DNA of 64,000 nucleotides. It comes from Arcobacter venerupis. Lineage in GTDB: Bacteria; Campylobacterota; Campylobacteria; Campylobacterales; Arcobacteraceae. Position numbers and translations under genes: made by a program. The DNA lies in NCBI RefSeq assembly GCF_013201665.1, contig NZ_CP053840.1, positions 2,356,001 to 2,420,000 on the forward strand, written 5' to 3'. Positions within the stretch are counted from its first letter, which is position 1; each line of letters starts with the position of its first letter. Shown piece by piece: positions 1-9,636 of this stretch. The notes below the pieces were generated by a model. That model made no database searches and was not told the origin of the DNA. It saw only the letters and a list, made by a program, of their open reading frames with translations.

Positions 1-550
1 CACTTTGAATTATTGAAGATAAACAAGTCAATAAAAAATCTCGCTCCAAAACTCTATTTTTATTTTCTATTAGATATTTCATAATTTCAAATTCTGTTTT
101 TGTAAGTTTCAAAAGTTTATCGTTAAATGTAATTGAATCATCTTCTAATACAAATATATTTTTATTTACTTTTTCTGTAAATACTGAAATATTTTTTAAT
201 TGAACCCAAATTCTAGCTTCTAATTCTTCTGGATCTATTGGTTTTACCATATAATCATTTGCTCCAAATTTAAAAGCTTGAAGTTTTGTATTTTTATCAG
301 AATAAGCACTTATTACAATTGCTGGAATATTTATTTTGTTTATGTTTAAAAACTTTAAAACTTCAAAACCATTAAAATCAGGAAGATTAATATCTAGAAG
401 AATCAAAGAATAACTTTCAAATTTAATATTTGAAATTGCAGTTGTAACGGTGTTAGCAATATCAACTTTAAAATCATATTCTGCCAAAAAATCTTTAATT
501 AATATTGCACTACTTTCATCATCTTCAATTAATAAAATATGATATTTCAT
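1..550 (-). CDS. OmpR-type response regulator, C-terminus cut by window edge
   Basis: DNA-binding response regulator, partial: about 183 codons are visible and the gene runs off the left edge. The receiver domain (about residues 1-120) has the acidic pair after the first strand (LLIEDDES), the phospho-acceptor Asp in LILLDINLPDFNG and the conserved Lys in YMVKPID. The start of an OmpR/PhoB winged-helix domain follows (LTKTEFEIMKYLIENKNRVL). The start is the ATG at 548-550. It is divergent from the sensor kinase at 714 with 163 bp between them, so they are probably a two-component pair. That pairing is inferred from position. Confidence 0.9.
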   Translation of the reverse strand, partial: MKYHILLIEDDESSAILIKDFLAEYDFKVDIANTVTTAISNIKFESYSLILLDINLPDFNGFEVLKFLNINKINIPAIVISAYSDKNTKLQAFKFGANDYMVKPIDPEELEARIWVQLKNISVFTEKVNKNIFVLEDDSITFNDKLLKLTKTEFEIMKYLIENKNRVLERDFLLTCLSSIIQS

Positions 551-713
551 TCAATTTTTCCCTTACATTCTACTCATATTACTCAGATTTTAACATTTAT
601 TCACTTAGATTTATGCTGTATGATTATAACTAACTTTAATATTTAAAGTATCTGTATAAAAGGTTATTATATTATAATACATATACTTTTTAAACCTATT
701 CCCAAGGAGAATA

Positions 714-3569
714 ATGAAATATTTATTATTCATTTTTATTATTACAAATTTCTTATATTCAGATAACTTAAACCAAATTTCAATTCAATTAAAGTGGAAA
801 AATCAATTTCAATTTGCTGGTTTTTATATGGCTAAAGAGTTAGGTTATTATAAAGAGGTTGGATTAGATTTACAAATTAAAGAATTTGAAAAAAATATTA
901 ATATACAAAATGAAATACTTACAAATAAAAGTAATTTTGGGATAGATGATTCCTCTTTAATTTATCACAAATTAAATGGAGCTGATGTTATTGCCCTTTT
1001 CCCAGTTTTTCAATCTTCACCTATAACATTAATTACTCAAAAAGAGTTTACAACTTTAGACTCTTTAGAAAATAGATATATTGAATTTTCAATAAATGAG
1101 TTAGAAAACATATCAATAAAAGCTATTTTAGCATCCCATGAAATTAAAGTTCATCAAACATCTCACTCTTTTGATGTTGATAAATTTATTTCAAAAAAAT
1201 CAGATGGAATGGTTGGTTACATTTCAAATCAACAATTTTATTTAGACGAAAAAAATATTAAATACAATGTTTTTAATCCAAGAGAATTTGGTTTTGATTT
1301 TTATGGAGATATGGTTTTTACCTCAAATGAGTTTGCAAAAAACAACCCTAAAATCGTAAGTGATTTCATGAATGCTTCTAAAAAAGGTTGGGAATATGCC
1401 TTTTCACATATACCAGAGACTATAGATTTAATTATTCAAAAATATAACACTCAAAATAAATCAAAAGAGTCTTTACTTTATGAAGCAAATAGTTTAAAAG
1501 AGTTAAGTGGATATGGTAAAAATTTTGGAGAATTTAAAGAAGAGAGAATGACGGAAATAAAAAATTTAATTGCCTTATTATTTCCTCAAAAATATAAAGA
1601 TCTAAGTTTAGATAATTTTATATGGGATGAAAAAAAAGAGCTTAAAAATTATTATTTAGCAAACTATTTAAAAAACAATAATACTGTTAATGTTTGTTTA
1701 CTTGATAATCTCTTTCCGATTGATGGAGTTGATAATGGTAAACTCACTGGTATTTCAGGGGATATTTTAAATAAAATTGCAATTGAATATAATCTAATAC
1801 TCAAGCCCGTTCAATCAAAAAATATAGAAAATCATTTTGAAAATGTATTAAATGGCAAATGTGACATTGTAACAATCGTAGTAGAAAATTCAAACAAACA
1901 ATATAAAGTAATTAATCGAAGTAATTATTATTTAGAATCAAACTTAGTTATTGTTACAAAAATAGATAAACCTTTTATGGAAGATAATCATTTTTTAGAA
2001 GATAAAAAATTACTTACAAAATATACTGTATTTGAAAAATATTTATTGGATTTATATCCAAATATTGATGTAACAGTTGATAATAGTGTTGAAAGTGCTA
2101 TGAAAAAACTCAATAATGGTGAAATAGATGGATATATAGTAGATAACATTACAATTGATAGAATTATCCAAAAATATGGTTATGGTAAATTTAAAATATC
2201 AGGAGTTTTAGGAAGAGAAAAACCAATAAGAGGATCGTTTGGTGTAATAAATACAAAACCAGAACTTCTTAATATTATTAACTTAGGGATTAATAATATT
2301 GATAAAAATGAGATAGAACAAATTAAAGAAAAATGGAAAGTTACTAAATACAATACTATTGTAGATAATAGTTTAATTTGGAGAGTTGTTACTATTTTTA
2401 TCATCATTTTAATTTTTATTTTAGCTTTTGTAATAATTCTTAAAAGACATAATCAAGACTTAAATGAGTGGCTAAATTCAACCATCGAAGGTATTGGAAT
2501 TTTTAAAGATGGGAAATTAATAAAAGCAAATAAACAGTTTCTAAGTATTTTTGAATATGAGAATTTTGATGAAATTTATGAAAAAACTCATTTTAGTTTT
2601 GTACAAGAAAATCATCATTCTAAATTAAAAGAAAAATTAGTAACTACTCAAGAACCTTATGAAATAACTTTGGTAAAAAAAGATGGAACAACTTTTGACG
2701 CTTTAGTTAAAGGGCATCAAATTGAAGGAACAAATTTAAGAATTAGTACAATAATAGATATTAGTGAATTAAAAAATACCCAAAGAAAATTAAAAAAATT
2801 AAATATCACTCTTGAACAAAAAGTTCAAGAAGAGATAGAAAAAAATGAAAAACATCAAACGATAATGTTCCAACAATCAAAATTAGCAGAGATGGGATTA
2901 ATTCTTAATATGATTGCACATCAGTGGAGACAACCTTTAAATAATGTCTCTTTAGTCGTAAATACAATGATAATCAAATATAAAAAAGGCCATTTAACAA
3001 ATGAAATTTTTGATAAGTTAAAAACTGATTTTCAAAAACAAATAACTTATCTTTCAAATACAATAGATGATTTTCAAGATTTCTTCAAACCAAAAAAAGA
3101 AAAAGAATCTTTCAAAATTAGAGATTTAATAAACACTACTTACTCTTTAATAAAACCTATATTTGATAAATACAAAATTGAATTTGATATTAATATAGAT
3201 TCAGAAATGTCATATTTTGGATATAAAAATGAATTAGCTCAAGTAATATTAAATATTTTAACCAATTCAAAAGATGCTTTCATTGAAAAAGATATTAAAA
3301 ATAAGTTTATAAAAATTTCTTCATCATTAAATGATGAATATTTAATAATAATTATAGAGGATAATGCAAAAGGAGTTAATGAGTTATTCTTAGAAAAAAT
3401 ATTTGAACCTTATTTTTCTACAAAGAGTAGCAAAGTTGGGACTGGTATAGGTTTATATATGAGTAAAATTATTATCACTGAACATTTCAAAGGAGAAATA
3501 ACTGCAAATAATAAAAATGATGGATTACAAATAATAATAAAACTTCCAATAAATATCAATAATTTATAA
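714..3569 (+). CDS. Sensor histidine kinase with two periplasmic binding-protein domains and PAS
   Basis: Membrane histidine kinase of 951 residues. Order: signal peptide or TM (1-17); an NMT1/THI5-like solute-binding domain (about 20-310, with QLKWKNQFQFAGFYMAKELG typical of that family); a second binding-protein domain of the SBP_bac_3 type (about 325-545); a transmembrane helix (about 556-577); a PAS domain (about 585-690); a DHp helix with phospho-accepting His736 in MIAHQWRQPL; and an HATPase domain ending with GTGIGLYMSK (about 908-917). The ATG has a strong AAGGAG ribosome site and a TATAAT at 673-678. It likely signals to the divergent regulator at 1-550. The NMT1 domain suggests a small-molecule ligand such as a pyrimidine or sulfonate, but the ligand cannot be read from sequence. 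Confidence 0.9.
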   Translation: MKYLLFIFIITNFLYSDNLNQISIQLKWKNQFQFAGFYMAKELGYYKEVGLDLQIKEFEKNINIQNEILTNKSNFGIDDSSLIYHKLNGADVIALFPVFQSSPITLITQKEFTTLDSLENRYIEFSINELENISIKAILASHEIKVHQTSHSFDVDKFISKKSDGMVGYISNQQFYLDEKNIKYNVFNPREFGFDFYGDMVFTSNEFAKNNPKIVSDFMNASKKGWEYAFSHIPETIDLIIQKYNTQNKSKESLLYEANSLKELSGYGKNFGEFKEERMTEIKNLIALLFPQKYKDLSLDNFIWDEKKELKNYYLANYLKNNNTVNVCLLDNLFPIDGVDNGKLTGISGDILNKIAIEYNLILKPVQSKNIENHFENVLNGKCDIVTIVVENSNKQYKVINRSNYYLESNLVIVTKIDKPFMEDNHFLEDKKLLTKYTVFEKYLLDLYPNIDVTVDNSVESAMKKLNNGEIDGYIVDNITIDRIIQKYGYGKFKISGVLGREKPIRGSFGVINTKPELLNIINLGINNIDKNEIEQIKEKWKVTKYNTIVDNSLIWRVVTIFIIILIFILAFVIILKRHNQDLNEWLNSTIEGIGIFKDGKLIKANKQFLSIFEYENFDEIYEKTHFSFVQENHHSKLKEKLVTTQEPYEITLVKKDGTTFDALVKGHQIEGTNLRISTIIDISELKNTQRKLKKLNITLEQKVQEEIEKNEKHQTIMFQQSKLAEMGLILNMIAHQWRQPLNNVSLVVNTMIIKYKKGHLTNEIFDKLKTDFQKQITYLSNTIDDFQDFFKPKKEKESFKIRDLINTTYSLIKPIFDKYKIEFDINIDSEMSYFGYKNELAQVILNILTNSKDAFIEKDIKNKFIKISSSLNDEYLIIIIEDNAKGVNELFLEKIFEPYFSTKSSKVGTGIGLYMSKIIITEHFKGEITANNKNDGLQIIIKLPININNL

Positions 3570-3657
3570 TTAATAAATAATAAATTCCTTTTCAAAGGAG
3601 AGCTTCTTGCATATAATTTACAATAATGTAAAAGATTTATGTTAGAAGGATAATTAA

Positions 3658-5061
3658 ATGAAAATCTTGGAGAAAATAAAAACTAAAAATAAATTATTAA
3701 TTCTTATTTTAATATCTCAATTTGGCTTTATCTGTATTGGAATTGCAGGAGTAACTACACAAAATACAATGTTAATTATTATATTAAATATTATTTTTGG
3801 TTTTCTTTTGGCGATTCTAGGCTTTTTATTTAGCCAATCAATAGTAAATGGATTGATAAATTTTTCGCACTCTTTTGATGAATTCTTAAAATTTCTTTCA
3901 TTAAAAAACAATAAATATATTCCTGTATTTATAGAGGGAAATGATGAAATTTCTTTACTTCATAAAAAATTAAATAGTGTTTCTCTTGATTTTGATAACA
4001 CTTTAAAAGATGATATGAAAGTCTTAGGTGAAATTGTAATTACAATGGATAGAGTTGAACAAGGAATTTATAGTTCAAGAGTAAAATCTCAAACAAAAAA
4101 TCCAATGATTATGACACTTCGAAATACAATAAATAAAATGTTAGATGAAGTAAATGAAGATATTTTAAATCTATCAAAATTATTAGAATCTTATTCTAAA
4201 GATGATTTTAGAAATCAAATAACTATTAAAAAAAATATAAAAGGTGAAATGTTAAAAGTATTAACAAGTGTTAACTTTTTAGGAAAAACTCTGTCTTTAA
4301 ATGCTCATATAGATTTAGAGAATGGACAAACTTTATCAAATAGCTCAATTACAATGGCTCAATCTGTAAATTCATTAGCAATAAAAGCAAATGAACAAGC
4401 AGCCTCTTTAGAACAAACAGCAGCAGCGATAGAGCAAATTACAAGTATTACAAAAGATACAGCGCAAAATGCACAAAAAATGTCTCAACTTGGGAATATT
4501 GTAAAAGATGCTGTAAATGATGGCCAAAATTTAGCAAGTCAAACTGCAACTTCTATGGATGAAATAAATCAAGAAGTAACTTCTATAAATGAAGCAATAA
4601 TAATTATTGATCAAATTGCCTTTCAGACAAATATTTTATCATTAAATGCTGCCGTTGAAGCTGCAACTGCTGGAGAAGCTGGCCGTGGTTTTGCAGTAGT
4701 TGCAGCAGAAGTGAGAAACCTTGCAAATAGAAGTGCAGATGCAGCAAAAGAGATTAAAAATATTGTTCAAAAAGCCACACAAAAAGCTAATAGTGGTAAA
4801 AATATAAGTGATTTGATGATTAGGGGTTATGAAGAACTTAATAAAAACATTTCGCAAACAATTCAAATTATAGAACATGTTAGTAAATCGAGTACTGAAC
4901 AAATGCAAGGAATTCAACAAATAAATTCTATGGTTAACCTTCTTGACCAAGTAACACAAGAGAATGCAAATCAAGCAAATAATGTGGCAAATATCTCTTC
5001 TCAAACGCAAGAAATGGCTGAACAATTAGTAAATAGAGCAAAAAGTAAAAATTTTAATTAG
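3658..5061 (+). CDS. Methyl-accepting chemotaxis protein without periplasmic sensor, CetA-like
   Basis: Chemoreceptor of 467 residues. Two hydrophobic helices (about 14-32 and 37-60) form a tight hairpin, leaving no extracytoplasmic ligand domain. A HAMP-like/coiled-coil linker and the methyl-accepting signalling region follow, with the conserved hairpin tip [20 protein letters not shown] near residue 316. The receptor therefore probably gets its input from inside the cell. The PAS protein at 5074 starts 12 bp downstream, the same arrangement as Campylobacter CetA/CetB, where a PAS protein supplies redox/energy sensing to a membrane receptor. The ATG is preceded by AGAAGGA. The CetA assignment is by architecture and neighbourhood, not by alignment. 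Confidence 0.88.
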   Translation: MKILEKIKTKNKLLILILISQFGFICIGIAGVTTQNTMLIIILNIIFGFLLAILGFLFSQSIVNGLINFSHSFDEFLKFLSLKNNKYIPVFIEGNDEISLLHKKLNSVSLDFDNTLKDDMKVLGEIVITMDRVEQGIYSSRVKSQTKNPMIMTLRNTINKMLDEVNEDILNLSKLLESYSKDDFRNQITIKKNIKGEMLKVLTSVNFLGKTLSLNAHIDLENGQTLSNSSITMAQSVNSLAIKANEQAASLEQTAAAIEQITSITKDTAQNAQKMSQLGNIVKDAVNDGQNLASQTATSMDEINQEVTSINEAIIIIDQIAFQTNILSLNAAVEAATAGEAGRGFAVVAAEVRNLANRSADAAKEIKNIVQKATQKANSGKNISDLMIRGYEELNKNISQTIQIIEHVSKSSTEQMQGIQQINSMVNLLDQVTQENANQANNVANISSQTQEMAEQLVNRAKSKNFN

Positions 5062-5073
5062 AAAGGAAAAACA

Positions 5074-5472
5074 ATGAAAAATGAAACAATTTTAGATGAA
5101 TACGCTTTTTTAGTAAGTGAGACTGATGAAAAAGGAATCATAAGATTTGCAAATAATGATTTCTGTCAAATAGCACAATTTAATATTGAAGAATTAATGG
5201 GAAAACCTCATAATATGGTTAGACATGAAGATATGCCAAAAGCTGCATTTAATGACTTATGGGAAACAGTAAAAAAAGGAAATATTTGGACAGGTTACGT
5301 AAAAAATTCTACTAAAGATGGTGGTTACTATTGGGTTTATGCAACAGTTTATCCTTTTGAAAGTTATGATGGAACAAAAGGATATTTAAGTTGCAGAAAA
5401 AAAGCTTCAAAAGAAGAGATAGAAATTCATGAGAAACTCTACAAAAAATTAAAGCAACAAGAAGCAAGTTAA
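5074..5472 (+). CDS. Single PAS-domain protein, Aer/CetB-like energy sensor
   Basis: Small soluble protein (132 residues), almost entirely one PAS domain of the Aer/CetB subtype: ETDEKGIIRFANNDF, the GKPHNMVRHEDMP segment and WTGYVKN are typical of FAD-binding PAS domains in aerotaxis receptors. There is no output domain. Strong ribosome site GAAAGGA. It is co-transcribed with the sensorless receptor just upstream, so it most likely docks on that receptor to form a two-protein energy-taxis sensor, as known for Campylobacter jejuni CetB with CetA. FAD binding is inferred from subtype only. Confidence 0.85.
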   Translation: MKNETILDEYAFLVSETDEKGIIRFANNDFCQIAQFNIEELMGKPHNMVRHEDMPKAAFNDLWETVKKGNIWTGYVKNSTKDGGYYWVYATVYPFESYDGTKGYLSCRKKASKEEIEIHEKLYKKLKQQEAS

Positions 5473-5749
5473 TTCAAAATTATTAGTGAGGAATAAAAGT
5501 AAAATTTATTTTCCTCACATTACTCATATTTAAGCCTTAAAACACTCACATTCCTATAGTATAATTTTTTAATCAGATATAAAATTAATGATTTATTATT
5601 AAATTAATCTCTTTATTTGATTGTAGAATAAAAAAGTACTAAGGATAAATTATTACATGTTCTAAATTTCTTAAAAGAATATGTAGTTTATGCAAAAAAA
5701 GAGTGTAAAATTACTTATAGATTAAACATATAAATTAAAGAGGAAAAAG
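5473..5749. other. Intergenic region with candidate promoter
   Basis: 277 bp without a supported gene. A TATAAT at 5560-5565 (in CTATAGTATAAT) is a plausible -10 element for the CheA-like gene and would give a leader of about 180 nt. No tRNA, clear hairpin terminator or small ORF with a ribosome site was seen. Confidence 0.35.
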
Positions 5750-6841
5750 ATGAATACTTCAAATGTAACTGTAGATTTACAAAAACTAGAAAAGCTTTTA
5801 AATAAAGTTGGGGATTTAGTAATTACAAACTCTATGATGTCACAAAGTGTCGAAAATTTACCAAACAGCGAAGAGAAAAAAAATTTACTTGAAAAAATCA
5901 CTCTTTTTCAAAGACATATAGTTGAACTTCAAGATTATGCAACAGATATTAGAATGATTAAATTTGAAGATATGTATTCAACATATAATGAACTAATTAA
6001 AAATATTCTACCAGAAAATAAATCTATCAAATTACAAATAATTGGTGGAGAAACAAAAGTAGATAAATCAATAATTGAACATTTGGAATCATCTATTAAA
6101 ATATTAATTACTAATAGTGTTTTATATGGAATAGAAACTACAGATGAAAGAACTAATAAAGGCAAAACTGCTGATGCAATTATAAAAATAGTAGCTCAAC
6201 AATTAAATGGACAATTTTTTATTAGTATTGAAGATGATGGGATTGGGTTTGATAAAGATGAACTAGATTTAGATGATGAGATTTCTAAGACGAATGAAGA
6301 TAATCAATTAAAAAATATTACAACAATAAAAGAACATGTAAAGAAATTAAATGGAAATATAGAGATTAAAACTGATTTAGAAGAAGGTTTTATTTTTTCA
6401 ATAAGAGTTCCTTTAACACACTCAATTTTGGATGGCTTAAATATAAAAATTGGTGATAATATTTTTATCTTACCAACCTCATCAATCGTTGAATCAATAC
6501 AACCAAGTAAAGATATGATAAAACTTGTAGGTGATGGAAGTTCTGCTTTACTTATGTTAAGAAATGAATTTATTCCAATAATTAGGTTACATGAGTATTT
6601 AAATATTATTCCTAAAACAAAAGAGTTAAGCCAAGGTATTTTAATAATTGTAAAATCAGGAACACAAAAAGCAGCCTTTTTTATAGATGAATTTTTACAA
6701 CAACAACAAGTAGTTTTAAAAACAATCGAAACAAACTTTAAAAAAGTTGATAGTGTTGCAGGTGCAACAGTAAGAGGTGACGGAAGTATTGGAATTATCA
6801 TTGATGTTAAGAGTATTATAGAAAACTCTTCGCATCTTTAA
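5750..6841 (+). CDS. CheA-like protein lacking the phosphotransfer domain (P3-P4-P5 only)
   Basis: 363-residue homologue of the chemotaxis kinase CheA starting directly at the dimerisation domain (LEKLLNKVGDLVITNSMM, about 10-75). An ATPase-like domain (about 80-220) and a CheW-like coupling domain (about 225-358, with THSILDGLNIKIGDNIFILP and GDGSIGIIIDV) follow. The P1 His-phosphotransfer, P2 and receiver domains are absent. The N-box Asn survives (LITNSVLYGIE) and the G1 box is intact (DDGIGFD), but the lid and G2 segment (GRGVGMD in CheA) is replaced by a short unrelated stretch. It probably cannot autophosphorylate and may be a structural or competing array component. Ribosome site AGAGGAAAAAG. 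It follows the CetA/CetB-like pair. Confidence 0.85.
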   Translation: MNTSNVTVDLQKLEKLLNKVGDLVITNSMMSQSVENLPNSEEKKNLLEKITLFQRHIVELQDYATDIRMIKFEDMYSTYNELIKNILPENKSIKLQIIGGETKVDKSIIEHLESSIKILITNSVLYGIETTDERTNKGKTADAIIKIVAQQLNGQFFISIEDDGIGFDKDELDLDDEISKTNEDNQLKNITTIKEHVKKLNGNIEIKTDLEEGFIFSIRVPLTHSILDGLNIKIGDNIFILPTSSIVESIQPSKDMIKLVGDGSSALLMLRNEFIPIIRLHEYLNIIPKTKELSQGILIIVKSGTQKAAFFIDEFLQQQQVVLKTIETNFKKVDSVAGATVRGDGSIGIIIDVKSIIENSSHL

Positions 6842-6989
6842 TATATCAAACAAAAAATTAACAATTTATAACTAAGATTTCATAAATGGTCATAAAAAAT
6901 TAAACAAAATATTATAATTTTTATTTACAAACAGTCTTCTCCTACTAATTTTCTGAATGTAATTCATATGTTTAATAGGATTTGACCAT

Positions 6990-7859
6990 TTATTTATATA
7001 GACTCTTATTTACAAAATAGCAGTTATCCAAAAATGAACTATCTAAAATATAAAAAATCAAAACTATCATCAATACTAAAATAGTAATTCCTAAAATATA
7101 GGCATTTTGAGAGAAACTTCTAAAAATATTTCTGTTTTTAAACTTTTTTGTAATCAAAGATGTTTTATTAAATTTTTCCATTACACTTTCACAAGCTACT
7201 TCACAAAGTCCACATTGAACACATCTTATATCAAAACCCTCTTTTATATCAAGGTCATCAATAGGACAATTTTTTACACATTTTTCACAACTGATACAAC
7301 TATCTTTGTCAAAAAATTCAAAGGTTTGTTTTTCTTCTTGGGGTAAAATTGCACTTACAAAAAAGTATGGACATAAAATTGAACAATACCAAGCACGAAA
7401 AACTAAAAAAATACTTGTAAATGCTGTAGTTAAAATACCCACAAAAATTGAACTCATATCAAATTTTGTAAAATTTAAAAGTAAATCAAAAGCCGATGTA
7501 AAATATGAAATGGTTGAAAATGCCAAAACAAAAGCAAAACATAAAATTGTAAAAAAATGTATAAATGGATTTTTAATTTTTAAAGCAATAGCAGAAGCTA
7601 TTGATGAGGGGCAAAAGTATCCGCAAAAAAATCTTGAAATTGTTAAGTTTAATCCTAATAATAATCCAACAAATAATGCAACAATTATATAAATAAGTTG
7701 ATGAGTAGAAGCCTCAAAAGCCATAAAGAAAAATTCAAATCTATGAAATTCAAAGTTAAACATCAATAAATGTACATTATTAAAACTCAACCATGGAAAT
7801 AGAATATACAAACAAGATGTAACTAACAAAGTAGGAGCTAAAATCTGTTTTTTTGCCAT
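6990..7859 (-). CDS. NapH/CcoG-like membrane polyferredoxin
   Basis: Integral membrane 4Fe-4S protein of 289 residues with about five helices. CGYFCP and CSILCP cysteine pairs lie on membrane loops, as in the NapH/NosR/CcoG families. A soluble two-cluster ferredoxin segment follows (CISCEKCVKNCP and CVQCGLCEVACES), then a last helix. It is clearly shorter than typical CcoG (about 450-480). It is the last gene of a four-gene operon and overlaps the thioredoxin gene by 22 bp. The likely role is electron transfer or cofactor/copper reduction for the upstream oxidase-like subunits. Whether it takes quinol electrons (NapH-like) or works in assembly (CcoG-like) cannot be decided here. Confidence 0.75.
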   Translation of the reverse strand: MAKKQILAPTLLVTSCLYILFPWLSFNNVHLLMFNFEFHRFEFFFMAFEASTHQLIYIIVALFVGLLLGLNLTISRFFCGYFCPSSIASAIALKIKNPFIHFFTILCFAFVLAFSTISYFTSAFDLLLNFTKFDMSSIFVGILTTAFTSIFLVFRAWYCSILCPYFFVSAILPQEEKQTFEFFDKDSCISCEKCVKNCPIDDLDIKEGFDIRCVQCGLCEVACESVMEKFNKTSLITKKFKNRNIFRSFSQNAYILGITILVLMIVLIFYILDSSFLDNCYFVNKSLYK

Positions 7860-8311
7860 AAATCTATCCTTTGTTCTGGTGCTAAAGTACCATTTTCATA
7901 TAAGTCATTTTTTAGATTATTAATCAATTTACTAATCAGATTTTCGTTAAAAGTATGATATTTTTTTACAAGTTCACTTTTTTTATCAAAAATCAAAATA
8001 TAAGGAACACTTTGAGTCACTCCAAACTTTTTTGAATCATTAAAAGAAATTGAACTAAGTTTTAAATTAGCAGTTTGAGTTATTGAACTTGGAATATCTT
8101 CATCCACAAAAAGTAGGAAAACAGAAATTCCACTATTATTTTGAGATAAAGAGATTAAATAATCATTTGTATTAATACAAATAGGACACCAAGAAGTGAC
8201 AAAGGCAACAACGTTTACTTTGCCTTTTTCAAGTGATTCTAATGAAAAAGAGGTGGCAAAAACCACCTCTTTTAATATCACTAATAGAAAAAAAATTTTA
8301 ACTATTCTCAT
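7838..8311 (-). CDS. Periplasmic thioredoxin-like protein
   Basis: 157 residues with an N-terminal signal peptide (about 1-19, ending VVFA) and a thioredoxin fold carrying a CPIC redox motif in VTSWCPICINTNDYL. The cis-Pro region QSVPYILIFDKK is recognisable. The fold, CXXC and export signal suggest a TlpA/ResA-type thiol reductant for cytochrome c or metal-site maturation. That fits the upstream genes, whose products each carry a CXXCH haem c motif. It overlaps the upstream gene by 4 bp (ATGA), indicating translational coupling. Substrate is inferred from context. Confidence 0.8.
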   Translation of the reverse strand: MRIVKIFFLLVILKEVVFATSFSLESLEKGKVNVVAFVTSWCPICINTNDYLISLSQNNSGISVFLLFVDEDIPSSITQTANLKLSSISFNDSKKFGVTQSVPYILIFDKKSELVKKYHTFNENLISKLINNLKNDLYENGTLAPEQRIDLWQKNRF

Positions 8312-9636
8312 TTATTGGCATCTTTTAAAGAAAGAATCCAATCTACAAGTATTTGAGCTTCTTCAGCTGATACATCTTGTGCAGGCATAGGAATAACATC
8401 ATATTTATTTGCACTTCCATATTGAATAGAATGAATTAAGACATCTTTGTCTCTTTCTTTATTTGATACCTCATTATATGAAGGTCCAACTAACTTCATA
8501 TCCACACTATGACAAGCTAAACACCCTTTTGATTCAGCTAAAGTTACTGGATTAGTTAAATCAAGAACTGGTTTATTAGCCATCTCTTCTTTATATTTTT
8601 TATACTCAGCAATTGAAGCATTCATAAACTCTGATGTAGCTTGGGCTTGAAGAGCAAGTGGCTCAGCAAAAGATACAACTCTTACACCCTCTCTTGTTGT
8701 TGCCATTAAAAAAATTGATAATAATACCAATGCAATAGCTCTTATTGCTGATTGAGGAGTTACAATCTCATCTTTGAATTTACTTAATACAAATAAAAAT
8801 GCAATAATTAAAAGTATTGAAGAGATAAATGGTAAATAAATAAATCCCGTATGCATTAAAGCTTCACTAATTCTTGCTGTAAATACAAATGGCAATAGAG
8901 GCATTACAACTATATTTAAAGGAGTTGCAAGTAAAAACCATTTTTTACCTTGGCTAATTGCAATTTTTCCAATTTCAACATCTCCTTTTTTTACCCATCT
9001 AGCTCCAATAAATATCATAACAACACCTGTTGCCATAAATGCTGTTAGGAAAAAATTTAAAAGTCTAAAACCAGTAACTGGCGTAAACATAATGTCCCAA
9101 ATATTATTTATAGTTGCAAATAATTCTGGTTGCATATAAAGATTTGTCATTGACATAAATACAAAAGGAAGTGTAAAAAATGCTAAAACAGCAGATATTC
9201 CTATTGTTATATGAAAACCTTTATGATTTTCTAAAGCATGCCAAGAAAATTTATACGCATATGAAAGTAAAAAGGCAATAATATTTCCATAAATAATATG
9301 TAAAATATGCGGACTAACTTTTAAAATTGCTGTATAAAAAAATCCAGTAAAAAGTACAGAAATTACAAGTAATGGAGCAACTCCCCATAAAGCACCCATA
9401 TTTTCTGAAACTGTTGTGTAGTTTGTCATTCTATAGGCAAACTTGTCATAATTTGAATCTTTTTTAAATACTCCCATAATATTATAAATAACAGAAGCAG
9501 TTGAAGCTCCAATTAACATATAAATAAAACAGATATGAACAACAAAAACTATAATTCCTAAAATACTAAAAAACTCTAAAGGTAATCCTAAAGTTGGTGT
9601 AATTAATGGAATATCAAATGGTAATTTCCAATTCAT
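8308..9636 (-). CDS. Cytochrome bd-like membrane subunit with C-terminal cytochrome c domain
   Basis: 442-residue polytopic membrane protein (about nine helices over residues 1-350) followed by a periplasmic cytochrome c domain with CLACHSVDMK and a downstream Met-rich segment (VIPMPAQDVSAEEA). The helix pattern resembles its operon partner at 9633, and both look like distant relatives of cytochrome bd subunit I. Conserved His and Glu positions in membrane helices are compatible with haem b ligation but cannot be assigned securely. The two genes overlap by 4 bp. Known members of the bd superfamily with fused cytochrome c are thought to use cytochrome c rather than quinol as donor. Assigning this protein to them is inference. 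Confidence 0.6.
   Translation of the reverse strand: MNWKLPFDIPLITPTLGLPLEFFSILGIIVFVVHICFIYMLIGASTASVIYNIMGVFKKDSNYDKFAYRMTNYTTVSENMGALWGVAPLLVISVLFTGFFYTAILKVSPHILHIIYGNIIAFLLSYAYKFSWHALENHKGFHITIGISAVLAFFTLPFVFMSMTNLYMQPELFATINNIWDIMFTPVTGFRLLNFFLTAFMATGVVMIFIGARWVKKGDVEIGKIAISQGKKWFLLATPLNIVVMPLLPFVFTARISEALMHTGFIYLPFISSILLIIAFLFVLSKFKDEIVTPQSAIRAIALVLLSIFLMATTREGVRVVSFAEPLALQAQATSEFMNASIAEYKKYKEEMANKPVLDLTNPVTLAESKGCLACHSVDMKLVGPSYNEVSNKERDKDVLIHSIQYGSANKYDVIPMPAQDVSAEEAQILVDWILSLKDANK

Noticed and set aside
7107-7692. Open frames on the plus strand opposite the polyferredoxin gene
   Set aside because: They mirror a gene with clear cysteine motifs and overlap neighbours on the other strand; no ribosome site or domain.
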